From Rehmannia glutinosa (Eukaryota; Streptophyta; Magnoliopsida; Lamiales; Orobanchaceae): a stretch of DNA of 64,000 nt. Numbering within the stretch: the stretch's first letter is position 1; each line of letters begins with the position of its first letter. This document shows, one piece after another, positions 23,145 through 35,921 of this stretch. Location: assembly GCA_016081115.2 (NCBI GenBank), contig CM071926.1:15761971-15825970 (forward strand). Direction: 5' to 3'. The notes under the pieces were generated by a model that searched no databases, was not told where the DNA came from, and was given only the letters and a program-made list of their open reading frames with translations. The translations under genes and the position numbers were made by a program.

Positions 23145-23712
23145 CCCCCTCTTAAGTTGTAATCCGTACATAATATTGAAGTTGCTCCAACTTTGAATTG
23201 TTGAGAATATTCCTTTGCAATTGAGCTAGCTTTGTGCTTGGAAGTGTTGGTTTCTTTCCATGACCTCTTCTTCTTGCACCTCGTTGTGAATTCCTCCATA
23301 AATGAGGATCACCTTTTGTTTATCCTCCATTTGTTTTTAAAAAAAAAATTTCAATGCATCTTTCGATATTTTTATACCCGTAATCTGCGGAAGAATAGAT
23401 CGACCTACTACCTCTTGGTGCATAAAGGACAAAACTCTTGCATCTTTGATCTCGTTCTCTTTATGATGTTTTTTTTTAGCTGCTTCTTTTACCGCTTCTT
23501 CCTCCTCCGGAATATATGTGTTATACCCTCTCTTCAACGATATCCCAGAGTTCATGGGACACGACAACATTCTTATTTGAGTAACGTTCTTCAACAAAGA
23601 TAGGAACACTTTGTTGGATAAATGTGAATGTAATTTCACTATTGTTGGTTGAAGCCTTTTATTAAAAAAATTGGAGGAATTATCGGCCAATGGGTGGCTC
23701 TGATACCAAAAT
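23145..23712 (-). pseudogene. Internal region 1 with a gag-start remnant
   Basis: The minus-strand open frame 23690-23337 begins MADNSSNF, a start commonly seen in plant copia gag proteins. The rest does not continue into a normal gag. The primer site complement GGCTCTGATACC lies at about 23697-23708, next to LTR 2. Internal region 2 repeats this layout with extra indels that break the frame. Confidence 0.6.
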
Positions 23713-24218
23713 TATTGGGTATACAGGTGTAAGTGTGAAAATGTGAGAGACATTGAAAAATAAATTGGAGGAATTAAATATTAACTTGCTAAAAATATAA
23801 TTTAATAAGATACAATTTTCTAGACATATATTGCTCTCTCTCACTCGAGTAGCCTAATCGGCTTTACTCTTTTCATGTGATCGCTCACAGATTGCTTTAC
23901 AATGTGATGCTCACTTGATCCCTCTTGGGGATTGTCCTCTTTTGATCCCTCTTGCAATATCTTTGATCCCAATTAGGGATACCCTAAAATGTTGCACATA
24001 ATGCCTATTTATAGGCCTAATTTTGGTGTTAATTAATCATGGTGGACATTATTTGGTGCAATAAGATTAGTGGGCAATATTTTTCTAACCACCATGCATG
24101 TAGTGCATTGTTGACTTGGAATAATTGTTGCACCATTTTCCTTGGACGGTTGCATAAAATTTTGGCCGGTTGCTTTTGTCAAAGCCTTCACATGGATTAT
24201 AAATTAACATTTTTAACA
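23713..24218 (-). repeat. LTR 2 of the tandem array (TG end mutated to TA)
   Basis: Same sequence as LTR 1 with scattered changes. Its first bases read TATTGGGTATAC where the others have TGTTGG, so a terminal base is changed. It ends in TTTTTAACA and is shared by both internal regions. Confidence 0.85.
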
Positions 24219-24772
24219 CCCCCTCTTAAGTTATAATCCGTATATAATATTGAAGTTGCTCCAACTTTGAATTGTTGAGAATATTCCTTTGCAACTAAGC
24301 TTGCTTTGTGCTTGGAAGTGTTGGTTCCTTTCCATGACCTCTTCTTCTTGCACCTCGTTGTGAATTCCTCCATAAATGAGGATCACCTTTTGTTTATCCT
24401 CCTTTTTTTAAAAAAAAAAATCTTCAATGCATCTTTCAATTTTTTTATACCCGTAATCTGTGGAAGAAAAGATCGACCTACCCCTTGGTGCATAAAGGAC
24501 GAAACTCTTGCATCTTTAATCTTGTTCTTTTTATGCTATTTTTTTTAGTTGCTTCTTTTAGCGCTTATTTCTCCTTCGGAGTATATGTGTTATACCCTGT
24601 CTTCAACGATATCCCGAGTTCATGGACACACGCAACGTTCTTATTTGAGTAACGTTCTTCAACAAAGATAGGAACACTTTGTTGGATAAATGTGAATGCT
24701 ATTTCACTATTGTTGGTTGAAGCCTTTTTAAATTGGAGTTATCAGGCCAAGAGGTGGCTCTGATACCAAAAT
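24219..24772 (-). other. Internal region 2 of the tandem array
   Basis: It is collinear with 23145-23712: the polypurine complement at the left, a decayed gag-like stretch, and the primer-site complement GGCTCTGATACCA near 24757. It has several small deletions relative to internal region 1. Confidence 0.8.
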
Positions 24773-25268
24773 TGTTGGCTATACGGGTGTAAGTGTGAAA
24801 ATGTGAGAGACATTGAGAAATAAATTGGAGGAATGAAATATTAACTTGCTAAAAATATAATTTAATAAGATACAATTTCTCGACATATATTGCTCTCTCT
24901 CACTCGAGTAGCCTAATCGACTTTACTCTTTCATGTGATCGCTCACAGATTATTTTACACTGTGATGCTCACTTGATTCCTCTTGGGGATTGCCCTCTTT
25001 TGATCCCTCTTGGGATCTCTTTGATCCCAATTTGCGATACCCTTAAATGTTGCACATAATTAATGCCTATTTATAGGCCTAATTTTGGTGTTAATTAATC
25101 ATGGTGGACATTAGTTGGTGCAACAAGATTAGTGGGCAATATACCACCATGTAGTGCATTGTTGACTTGGATAATGGTTGCGCCATTTTCCTTGGACGGT
25201 TGCATAAAATTTTGGCCGGTTGCTTTTGTCAAAGCCTTCACATGGATTACAAATTAACATTTTTAACA
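24773..25268 (-). repeat. LTR 3 of the tandem array
   Basis: It begins TGTTGGCTATACGGG and ends TTTTTAACA at 25268, followed by GGATA. In element orientation this is the 5'-most LTR. Confidence 0.87.
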
Positions 25269-25453
25269 GGATATGGCTTGCACTTGTTTGGCATGTGTTT
25301 CAAATTAGATTTATTAAAATAATTATACTACTCCATAACTAAAATTAGTATTTTTATAAATAAGTATATATATTAGTTATATACTTAACTAATTAAAATT
25401 TAAAAAAATCTATATGAATTTTAAATATTTATAACTAGTAAGAAGCATGTGGT

Positions 25454-26190
25454 TAGGGATGCCAATGCAGCGGGTTAAAACCCGCCCCCGCATCAAAATC
25501 GTCCTGTCGAAGCGGGTCTAGACCCAATCAAACGGGTCCCGGGGCAGTCCCGAGTCCAAAACTTCAAAACCCGCCCAGGTATGGGGCGAGTCCTGAGTCC
25601 ACTAGGACCCGCCCCAGTACATTAAGCGTTTTCTTAAATTAATTTTTATTTGTCCCCAAAATCTTGTTGCAGTTGGAATGTTTCAACACATGTGTGTTTC
25701 AAGCATTAATTGTCTTTCTTAATTCCCCGCTTCACTCCGGTGGTCCGCCTTTCTCCTGTCCAGTCCAACCGGCAAGTGCTAGAGCAGCCCACGCTAATTA
25801 ATGCTTGAAGTCTGCTCCAAGCTTTCCTGTTATTGAGTCACTTGTGCTTTAATTAATGTTTGGGCTATGTAGTTGACAGTTGACTACTGATACATATTGT
25901 AATGTTGTGGAAGTGTTTTATGTTTATAACATGTTGCACTTGCTTTTATTTTTTTACCAGTAATTCTCACTCTCAAATTGGGTCCAACACTATTGGATTT
26001 GCTTTTGAAATTTGGTCACAAATTACATTGAGTAAATTGCAGAATTGAAAAAAACAAAAATTGCAAAATTGAATTGAAACTAGTGCTGGCGGGTCAAGCG
26101 GGTCTGAAGCGGGGTGGGGTGGGTCCCAGATCCTGTTTTTCCTTGGCGGGCGGGTTCCGGGTTTAGCCAAACCCGCCCGCATTATCCCTA
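25454..26190. mobile_element. hAT-like non-autonomous element, complete copy (737 bp)
   Basis: The ends are TAGGGATGCCAATG and ...ATTATCCCTA, with CGGGT/ACCCGCC-rich sub-terminal blocks. CATGTGGT occurs at 25446-25453 and 26191-26198, an 8-bp target duplication as made by hAT transposases. It sits inside the AT-rich tandem repeats: one unit is left of it (25290-25445) and the others right of it. No transposase is encoded. Confidence 0.78.
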
Positions 26191-26844
26191 CATGTGGTTT
26201 ACACGTTTTTTGTATGTGTATTAAAATATTTATACTAGTTCATAACAAAAATTTGGAACGTATTTTTATAAATAAAGAAATATAAGTTATATACTTAACT
26301 TATTAAAACTTAAAGAAATCTCTAAACAAATATCCAATATTTATAACTAGTACAAATTAAACCACGTTGTTTGCTCATTTTTTGCACGTGATTCAAATTA
26401 GGTTTATTAAAATAATTATACTACTCCATCACTAAAATTTAGAAGGTATTTTCATAAATAAAGGAATATTAGTTATATACTTAACTATTTAAGATTAAAA
26501 AATCTAAATAAATTTTCAATATTTATAGTTAGTACTAAGCACGTTTATTGCACGTGATTCAATTTAGATTTATTAAAATAATTAATTAATTATATTACTC
26601 AGTAACTAAACTTTAGAAGGTATTTTCATAAATAAAGGAATATTAGTTATATACTTAACTAATTAAAATTAAAAAATTCTCTGAATAGATTTTCAATATT
26701 TATAACTATTTAAGTATATTTATGCTCTCCTTTTATACTTAACTAGCACCACGGATCCACTAGAAAAAAATTCGACGGAGCTGGTCATATAGATCCAGTA
26801 AAAGTTGCTGATCCTAGTCTAGTATACGAGACATTCATAGAGGA

Positions 26845-28447
26845 TTATATCGATTTGTTGTGTAGTTTAGGATACGATACTCCGATACTCCAATACTGCT
26901 TGCAGCATGCAACCGAGAAAATCCAGGGTGCAACACTTGTAATTATTTTCTTGTACCCACCATTCCCCGCAGATTGCACCACTAAAATTCCGCTTTGCGA
27001 TGCATGAAAGACGCCAATTGCAATGGGATCATTTGTCAATTCATTAGCCATGTCTCCTCCAATGGAGATCAAAATGATGTCGACTCCATCTGTTATGGCA
27101 TCATCAAATGCAGATAGGATGTCCATTGATTGGCATCCCCTGAGTATGGCATGCTTTGTATCATAGAAATTAGTGTTTTTCACAATGTTTTCTGCTGCTA
27201 TAGATGCAGTGTGACTCCCATGTCCTATCGTATCTCTGGCAGAATCATATTTCATGTTATAGTAACGAGCCCCAATTAGTTTGCTAGAATCCATTGTCCG
27301 TGAAACTTTCAGATTCCGATATCAATGACACCGATAATTATGTCGCTCTCGATCGTGGGATTTCGGTCAACAATATCTTTCGAAATCCCATAAAATCCCA
27401 GGATCTTGTAGTTTGTGGTAGAAAAGTTTGACAAGGTAAAATCATACTACTTCTTCATGGCCTGATCAATGGCATTAATTAATTCAGAGAATCAAAAATA
27501 CTTGTACATTATTATTTGTTAAATTATTTTGGACACCATGAAGATTCTACAACTGTTTAGTTAATTTATATATAGGATGGCAAAACAAAATTAGTTTGAA
27601 CTTGATTGGAAAAGAAAAATAAATAATAAAAAAACAAAAAATATTACGTACTGGACAATTTTTCCTTCTCTTCATCTGTCACATAGGCTGCAAATCCGTT
27701 GAAACTCCTCGTATAAGTTCGCACCAAGGATTGGCGCACAGACCTTTCACACATCATCAATTGATCAGTACATGCATATTGTTAATTTGCTTGAATATAT
27801 TATATGTATGCATAAAAAATCTATTAACCACGTAATATGTTACCTGTTGTCGACAACGTTTTGGAGTATGTTAAAATGGTATGTCGAAGGTAGTTGATCA
27901 CTTTCAGCTTCAGGAAGATTTCCTATGTATACCATATGCACCTACTTAGATAGAATTCAAAGGAATATAATCAGCATGTCAATTAGCAATATATTATCGA
28001 TCAATTTTATAAGCATTACATATCGTATCAAAATAGAACTATAACCATGCATGTGATAATTGTTTGTATTAACAACAGCAGCTCAAAATTATAAAAACGC
28101 GTCATCACAAACTCATATATAATTACGTGGTTTCAAATAAAATAGACAATAGTGACTTGCCTTTCTTTCTTGGTCAGTGCTAAATGTAACAGTAAACCAG
28201 GAAATATATTTCTTCATTGTAAACTCAATTGATCAATTGTACAGGGTTGTGGTGTGTGATATTTATAGATGGAGTGTAATGTGTAACTAACTATAACAAC
28301 TTTAACAGAATATGTAACTAACTATCTAACTGTTGAAGCTTCTAGAAATCATACACTCTAATAGTCAGAAATATGAATATGGGTTGTCAGAGCCACGACA
28401 CAAAGAACGAACAAGATTAAAACTTTAAAAGCATGGACTCCAGCCAT
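26845..28447 (-). pseudogene. Cucumisin-like subtilase pseudogene, copy 2
   Basis: Nearly identical to 1172-2777. It has the same signal-peptide start (ATG complement at 28445-28447), the same propeptide exons, and the open block 27294-26845 with DTIGHGSHTAS and QSAGNGG. It shares the stop after GVIDIGI, so it was already dead before duplication. In addition, one G is missing in the CTTTCGAAATCCC stretch near 27380 relative to copy 1. Confidence 0.85.
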
Positions 28448-29413
28448 GGTTGAATGTAATGCGGTCACCTTGGCTAGCTAGATAGTTTAATAAATAAACA
28501 AAATGAATTCTATGCCCCATATTTATAATGTCACCTGGCTGGTTATGAACACTATATGCCCCATGTATTCTCGCCTCTTTTTAAAAACAAGTAATGTGCA
28601 CGTATTGCACGTGATTCATATAACTTTTCAAAAATTATTTACTAATTTTATTGAAAGATTAAGATAAATTTAAGGTGTATTATAAATAAATAATAAAAAT
28701 TAAACAAATAACTAGTTAAAACAAAAAATTCAAGTTACTTTAAAATATTTTATTGTATAGATAATTTTGGATGATTAAATTCCTTTTAGAAGAACTATGT
28801 ACTAGATATTTGAAAAGTTGGATAGTAATATAACTAAATATTTTGATAGTTATGATTACATTAAGAGTAAGTTTCTTGTGAGACCATCTCACGGATTTAA
28901 ATTCATGAGACGGATCCAACCCATTTTATAAATCAAAGCAAGTTACTCAAATAGATTACCTAATTTGGTCAATTAGGATCATTTTCACGAAATTAAAACA
29001 GTGAGACCGTCTCATGAGTTTTTGTCTTACATTAATCATTCTCTTGTTTGATTTTGATGGTTGGAAAAGTTTTTTTGTATTTGTATTTTGTGAGTTTTCT
29101 TTATGGTGGACTTATAGACGGTCAAATAGAGTACTTTTATTTTCTAAAAATTGATAAAAATGTTAAATTAATCAAACGCGTAAAATAAACTAAATTATTT
29201 TTTTACTAAAATTAAGCACAATATTGTGATACTTTTAATGTATGTTTAGGAACCCATTTCAAATGGACTTTTAGGTATAGAATTCTATTTAGCAAAAAAC
29301 ATATTTGGTGGTTATATTTAAATAGACTATAATAAGTCATTTTTCCATGAGTCATTTTAGAAAAGTTTTAAGTTATGGCTTTTGAATTTCATTTACTGCA
29401 CTTCAACTGGATA

Positions 29414-29422
29414 GACAATAAA
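29414..29422. other. Unfilled target site of the 8.25-kb TIR element
   Basis: A single GACAATAAA stands where copy 1 has the element flanked by two copies (3745-3753 and 12004-12012). Sequence on both sides continues without gap, so this is an empty site. Confidence 0.9.
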
Positions 29423-31343
29423 AATGCATCTCCACCAATCACCTAACAAAACTCAAATACTTTTTTTCTTAAAAGTCCATATTGAACTCCATAATTCATA
29501 GATAGACTTCTATTCCAAAAGTACTCCCAAACTTGCACTTACTAATTACCACTTAAATTCAAAGAACATATAAAAGATAATCTTATACATTTACTTGCTT
29601 CCCTTGCTCATTTTTCCCCTATTCCTCTCTCACTTTTCCCAATAACGAATATAACTGCAAATAGAAGTTGCAATACATAGTGCATATGTGGGAACACTTT
29701 TGTAATGAAAATGCATTATGAAATAGACTTTTTCATATGGACTTTTCAAAAAGTGTTTATGTGCAATGTAAAGTGTTTGGTAAAAGTACATTTTAAAACT
29801 TATTTTGTAAAAGTGGTAGAAAAGAAATCTGAAAGTCACAGATTTGTACATCTCCAAATAAACTTCTATAACAAGTTACTTTTTTCGAAAGTCCATTTTT
29901 AAAATAATTACTAAATATACAATTTCCTTTTATATCTCATTCTAATCAAAAAAGAGGTAAAAGTTTTATCGTAACACATGAACTTGAGATAATCCGATTT
30001 CATCTCTTTTGAGTTATCCCCCCCTCACCCCAAAAAAAGAAAAAATTATATGTCAAAATGAAAGACTCTAACCTAATATATGAAAATAATTATCTGAAAT
30101 TTCATTCAAGAGTCATGTTTTAAAATAAGAATATTAAAGAATGGCTAAAATTTTAGTATTGGAAAAGAGGTAAAAGTTTTACCATAACACATGAACTTGA
30201 GGTTATCCGAGTTCATCCCTTTTAAGTTATTCCCCTCCCCCTCCCCCCTTCCCCTCCCCCCACAAAAATAAAAAATTGTATGTCAAAATAAAAGACTCTA
30301 AACTAATATATGATAATAATCTAAAATCTCATTTAAAAGTCATGTTTTAAAATAAGAATATCAAAAAATGATTAAAGTTACGTTCTAGTTTTGAAATCAC
30401 ATCATTGAAATATTATTTTTTGAGGCCTGAATTTCGATGACTTTGTAAAAGTGTTGTGTATAGTGAACCCAATTAGTGTTGTTGTAACAATGCATATTAA
30501 ATTGCAATTATTATATTTTATTTTTAAATTCCTTACAAATATCATAACATATATACTTTTTTAAACTCTAATTTCTTTTAAATTTAATTATGTTTTGTAT
30601 TATTTTTTATTTTGCTTAAATAAATTCTACTATTGTTAACTTAAAATTAGAATACTTCAACAATATGCCACCATATAACTATATAATTAATAATAGAGAA
30701 AACTTAAATTACAATATACACTAAAAGGATATTGAAGTTAACAATTAAGAGGTAAAAGTGATTTTAACTCATTCTTTTAAATTTTAAAATATTTTTTCTA
30801 GACTTGCATTGTCATTATTCTTAATAAAAAAATAACTTTCAACCTATAGATGAAACTTAATAAAAAAAAAGAGAGACAAGAAATGCATTGAAAACAAAAA
30901 AATATTCTCTTGTTCTCCTTATTTACAATATTCTTAAAACACCAAACTAAAAAATTAGTTTTAAAGCCTCGTTCAATAAATTTCAACTATATGTATACAT
31001 GTTTATATATATTGTTGTTAGATTTTAAGTTTATATTATCATAATTATAAAGATTATTAGATCAAATGAATACATCATGAGAAAATAAGTAAGATTTAAT
31101 CTAAAGTGGAATGTGAAAGATACATGGTATAACCATCATTGTAAAATAAAATTATTTTTTTTTCAAATATAAGCATATATGGTATCTTGATTGCTATAAT
31201 GAATATAGTAATTAGTGAGTAAACTTTAAAAGTAAATTTTGTGCATTAGCCTTAATATGAATGTTAGATCAATTTTTAAATTAATAAATACTTTAAGATA
31301 TACCCAATTTTCATAAAAATACTGAAATAACACAGACTTGAAG

Positions 31344-31393
<50 letters not shown>

Positions 31394-31674
31394 TTTTAAA
31401 CTCAATCAAATGTTATATTTTGTTCAAAAATTGAAACATTATATTTTATTTTGTTAATTTAAATTATATGGTACTTAGATTTATCATAAATAATGTCATC
31501 ATAAATAATAGTATTGAAAAATTTAATAATATTTTAAGAATGTAATTTTAAAGTGATATCCGAGTTTAGCTTAAATTTGAAAATATTTACATATATTATT
31601 CTAATGTTTCTTCTAAGTTTTACACACATATAATTATTTCTTACTCTATATACATTTGGTTTGTCTTCGTATTT

Positions 31675-34600
31675 GAACAAAAACAAAAGTTGTTGTGATT
31701 TGTTGGGTTCTGTTGGTGAGCCAGTTAGCCAAAAGGATCAAATAATGTATGTTTCGAGTAGCCTTGGTCCTAAGTATAACTTAATTATGGTTTCAGCCAC
31801 TTCCAGACTTGAGCCTTGGAGTTTGAGTGAGCTTCATGCTCTTTTGCTCAGTTTTGAAAACCGATTGGAAACTTTTGAAGGTCGGAATATTATTGAAGAT
31901 GGATCTTTCTCTGTGAATCTTACACAGAACTTTAGCAACAGGAGAGGAGGAATAAATCATGTCCCAAGAGGAAGAGGTTACTATCATAACTCAAATGGGA
32001 ACAATCGAGATCAGAATTTTAACATCAACAACAGAGGTAGAGGCAGGTTTGGTGGCACTGGAAGAAGAGGATGTAGATATGGAGGCAAAATAGACCACGA
32101 TGCCAAACTGTCACTATAACAATCACACTCATCGAGAGAGATGTTTCTACTGGGGTCGATCTTCGTTTCACACCCACTCGGATCACACCACCCACAAAGA
32201 GAGTTATCGCGGGATAGCAAAGCAGAGTCACCAGCCACAGCAGAGTTATCAGCAGCAGAGTTCTTTTGGATATTCAAATGTGAATGTTGCAAGCATTTCT
32301 ACTGAAGAAGCTTCTCAGGATTTGAATTGGTATCCTGATTCCGGTGCCACCAACCATGTGACCTATGATATGGGTAACCTCAATATTGCCAGTGACTACG
32401 GAGGAACTGAGAATGTGCAAGTTGGAAACGGACAAGGTTTGAATATTGCTCATTTAGGTAATACTATAGTTGCACCACCTAATTCTGATTATCGTTCTTC
32501 TAGCCATTCTTTTCTTCTTAAAAATCTCTTGCATGTCCCTCACATCACTAAAAATCTTATTAGTGTCAGTCAATTTGCTCAAGATAATAATGTTTTCTTT
32601 GAGTTTCACTCATCCTTTTGTCTTGTGAAGGATCAAAGACACGGGAATGTTCTACTTCAAGGAGCTCTTAGAAATGGCCTTTATAGCTTTACTCTCTCCA
32701 GTTCCAAGTCCTTTGTCTTGCGGTCCTCATCCAACCACACAATAAGCATAATTTTGGTCTCATGTCCATCAATTCTCGCTATGGTTAGGGATAGAATAAG
32801 TTTGGATGTTTGGCATTCTAGACTTGGGCATCCTTTTTAAGGTTGTTAAAAGAGCCTTTCACAGTTGTAATGTTCCTTAACTTGATTATGAAAATCAGTC
32901 TTTATGTTCTTCATGTCTTTTATTTAAATCACACAAATTACCTTTTCACAATTCGATTCACACAACTACAAGCCATTTGATCTTATTCATAGTGACTTAT
33001 GGGGACCCTCTCCCCAAACACCGAGGATACTCTTATTATGTTAGCTTTATTGATGATGTTACTAGATATACATGGCTCTATCTCCTTAAAGCTAAATCTG
33101 ATACCTTCACAACCTTTGTGCATTTCAAAAACTTCATTGAAAATCAATATCACACAACCATTAAAATATTACAAACTGATGGGGTGGAGAATTCAAAGTC
33201 TTAACTAATTATCTTGCTTCCAATGGCATTTTGCATCGATTCTCTTGTCCATATACACCACAACAAAATGGCCTTGCTGAAAGAAAACACAGGCATATTG
33301 TTGAAGTTGGTTTAGCCTTGATGGCTAATGATCACATGCCTAAAAGATTCTAGGATGCACCTTCACTAGTGCTACATATTTGATAAATAGAACACCCTCT
33401 AAGCCACTTCTTTTTCAAACCCCAATAGAAGCTCTAACAGGACATAAACCTAACCTCCTTCATCTTAGAGTCTTTGGGTGTCTTTGCTATCCGTATCTAA
33501 GGCCTTATAACAAACATAAGCTTGAATATAGGAGTCACCTTCCATTTTCCTTGGCTACAACAAATAATATATAGGCTACAAGGTCCTACTTCCTAATAAC
33601 AAAGTTATCATTACTAGACATCTTGTTTTTGATGAGTCCAAATTTCCTTTCCACAAGAAGAAAAGAAACAAAATGCTCCATCTCAACCTCATCATAGTGA
33701 TAACAATTTCCATACAATTTCCCAAATACCTCTTGCTCGATCCTTCTTTCCAAATGATCCAAGTGATCCCGCTTCTCCTTCTTCCAAAGAGTAACTTTCC
33801 TGTCACTCTTCCTAGCCCTCACACATGTCCTCACGCCTCTCATTCTTCCAGCTCAACATCTTCCATTTCTTTAGAAAAAGGTGGTCAATTATATGTGGAA
33901 TTACCAATTCAAGTTAATGATCAAACTGATTATGTTACCACTAATGCTTCTTTTCATCTGTCCCTATGATGTTGCGGGTAATATAGGAACTCATCATATG
34001 ATCGGTCGAGCTAAAGTAGGTATTCATAAGCCTAAGGTCTACACTTCTCATAAAAATGATTCTTGAAGAACCTCGTCTATCCAAGAGGCCTTATCTATAC
34101 GAGAATGGAAGCATGTTATGACACAAGAATATGAAGCTCTCATCAAGAACAATACATGTACTCTTTGTACTTTGCCTTGTAACAAGCAAGTTATTGGTCA
34201 CGGTGGGTTTTTAAAACAAAAAGAAATGCTAATGGGAGTCTTGCTAAATACAAAGCAAGGTTGGTTGCTAAGGGATACACTCAAAGGCTTTGGGATTTGA
34301 TTATATCGAAACTTTTAGTCCGGTGGTCAAACCAAAGAACCATTCGAATTATTTTGAGCATTGCTCTGTCTCTCAAGCTTGCCATATTAGACAGTTGGAT
34401 GTTGATAATGCCTTTCTTAATGGAGAGCTAGACACGAGCTTAATATGGAATAGCCCCTGGTTTTATTGAGCAATTCAGCTTCTCTTGTCGTAAGTTGAAG
34501 AAATCCCTTTATGGGCTTAAACAGCATCCGTGCATGGACAAGTAAATTTGCAAATGCTCTTCTCCAATTGGGATTCTCTCGCTTCAAAGTCTCGATAACT

Positions 34601-35921
34601 CCTTGTACTACGTGAATTTAACCGCAACTTCTTGCATACCGATTTTAGCTTATGTTGATGATATAGTGATTATGTGCAACCAACGAGAGGAAATTCAAGT
34701 TGTTATAGGCGAGATGCATCAGTTCTTTTCTCTAAAAGACTTAGGAAAGTGAATTATTTTCTTGGTATTGAAATCACACATAAGAAGGATGGACTATTTC
34801 TTAGTCAAAAGAAATATGTGGAGGAATTGTTGAATAAAGTTGGAATGCAAGCGACTAATGGACTTGTTACACCCATGGTAAGCTCTCCTTTTCTATCAAA
34901 GTTTGATGGTAATCCTGTTTCGGATAGTAAGCTATATAGAAATATTGTTGGTGGCTGCAATATGCAACATTGACCAGGCACGAGATGAGTTTTAGTGTTA
35001 ATCAAGTAAGCAATTCATGCCAAATCCATTAGATAAGCATTGGAAAATCAGTAAAATGGATCTTGAGGTATTTTTTGGGACCTTGGACTACGGATTGAAT
35101 TTCACAAAGATCATCTTCTCTCAATCTTTGAGCATTTGTCGATGCCTATTGGGCTTGGATCTTGATGACGAGAAGAAGTACCTCGAGGTTTTTGTGTATT
35201 TTTAGGGAATAATTTGATTTCTGGAGTTCAAAAAAGCGACCAACGGTCTCAAGGTCTAGCACGGAAGTTGTTTAGCGTTGGTCACTTGTGATATATTGTG
35301 GGTTAAATTGCTTCTCAGTGAGCTCAAGTTTTTATTGGATAGAAAAGTAGTTATTTGGATGGATAATCTTGGAGCCATTTCTCTAGTTTGGTATTCCTGT
35401 TCATCATGTGCGTACTAAGCATTTGGAAAAATCGACTTGCATTTTATCGGGGACAAGGTTGCAAATAATTATATTGCGGTTCAATACGCTCCATCCTTGG
35501 ATCAAATTGGTGATATTTCACCAAAGCGCTCACTGAGCCAATTCTTCACTCGACTTGAAATAAGTTGAATGTTTTACCTCGAGCCTCCTTCGAATTGAGG
35601 GGGCATGAAAGCAAACAAGGCCTTAGTGAGACAATTTGAGTGATGTCATCCATTATGTTATTATGATTGCAAAGATTCCATTTGTACTGAATAGCATAGG
35701 ATTATTAGCTCTGATTAGTTTGTTTTATGAGAATGATTTAGATGATGACACTTGTATGGATTGGATTGCCTTCATGTACTATAAGTATGTTGGTATTGTT
35801 CCATTGATCAATGAATGAAAGTAGCAAATTCTCAAGTAAATATTCTTGGTTATATTCTCTTGCAAACATCAGATCGCATATTCATTCATTCTTCAATGGA
35901 ATGTAATGTGTATTTTTCACA
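31675..35921 (+). mobile_element. Ty1/copia retrotransposon, copy 2 (5' end deleted)
   Basis: It starts inside gag (NKNKSCCDLLGSVGEP), with no 5' LTR, primer site or gag start, and keeps gag end, protease, integrase, RT and RNase H remnants, polypurine tract and a full 3' LTR (35606-35921). The gag tail, DSGATNHV protease site (about 32339), HSRLGHP, integrase motifs and RT VDDIV are all recognisable. It has many more small indels than copy 1, mostly at CAG/CTG words, so its frame breaks may be partly technical. Confidence 0.9.
35606..35921 (+). repeat. Complete 3' LTR, copia copy 2
   Basis: A 316-bp LTR from TGAAAGCAAAC to TTTTTCACA, preceded by the purine tract ATTGAGGGGGCA. It corresponds to the 5' LTR of copy 1 along its length. 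The 3' flank CTCGA does not match the copy 1 5' flank CTCCT beyond CTC. Confidence 0.9.

Larger units (their letters stand above)
22638..25268 (-). mobile_element. Tandem small copia-like element: LTR-internal-LTR-internal-LTR
   Basis: Three LTRs of about 500 bp (22638-23144, 23713-24218, 24773-25268) are separated by two near-identical internal regions of about 560 bp. Each internal region starts with the minus-strand polypurine tract (CCCCCTCTTAAG) and ends with the minus-strand primer site GGCTCTGATACCA. The flanks are AGATA and GGATA (4 of 5 match). The short internals hold no pol, so this is a non-autonomous element duplicated by LTR recombination. Confidence 0.88.
25681..35921. repeat. 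Direct duplication, copy 2 (partner of 1-19986)
   Basis: The sequence from 25681 repeats that from 1 in the same order and orientation: hAT-like end, AT repeats, subtilase pseudogene, MITE, AT-rich DNA and copia element. Two large gaps distinguish it. The 8.25-kb TIR element is absent at 29414-29422, and 1,574 bp (14276-15849 of copy 1) is absent at 31669-31674. The offset starts at 25,680 bp. The left limit of the duplication lies outside the window. Confidence 0.93.

Noticed and set aside
15306..35921. The two copia copies as independent insertions
   Set aside because: Flanking DNA on the left is also duplicated, and the internal stops and truncations are shared, so one insertion was duplicated.
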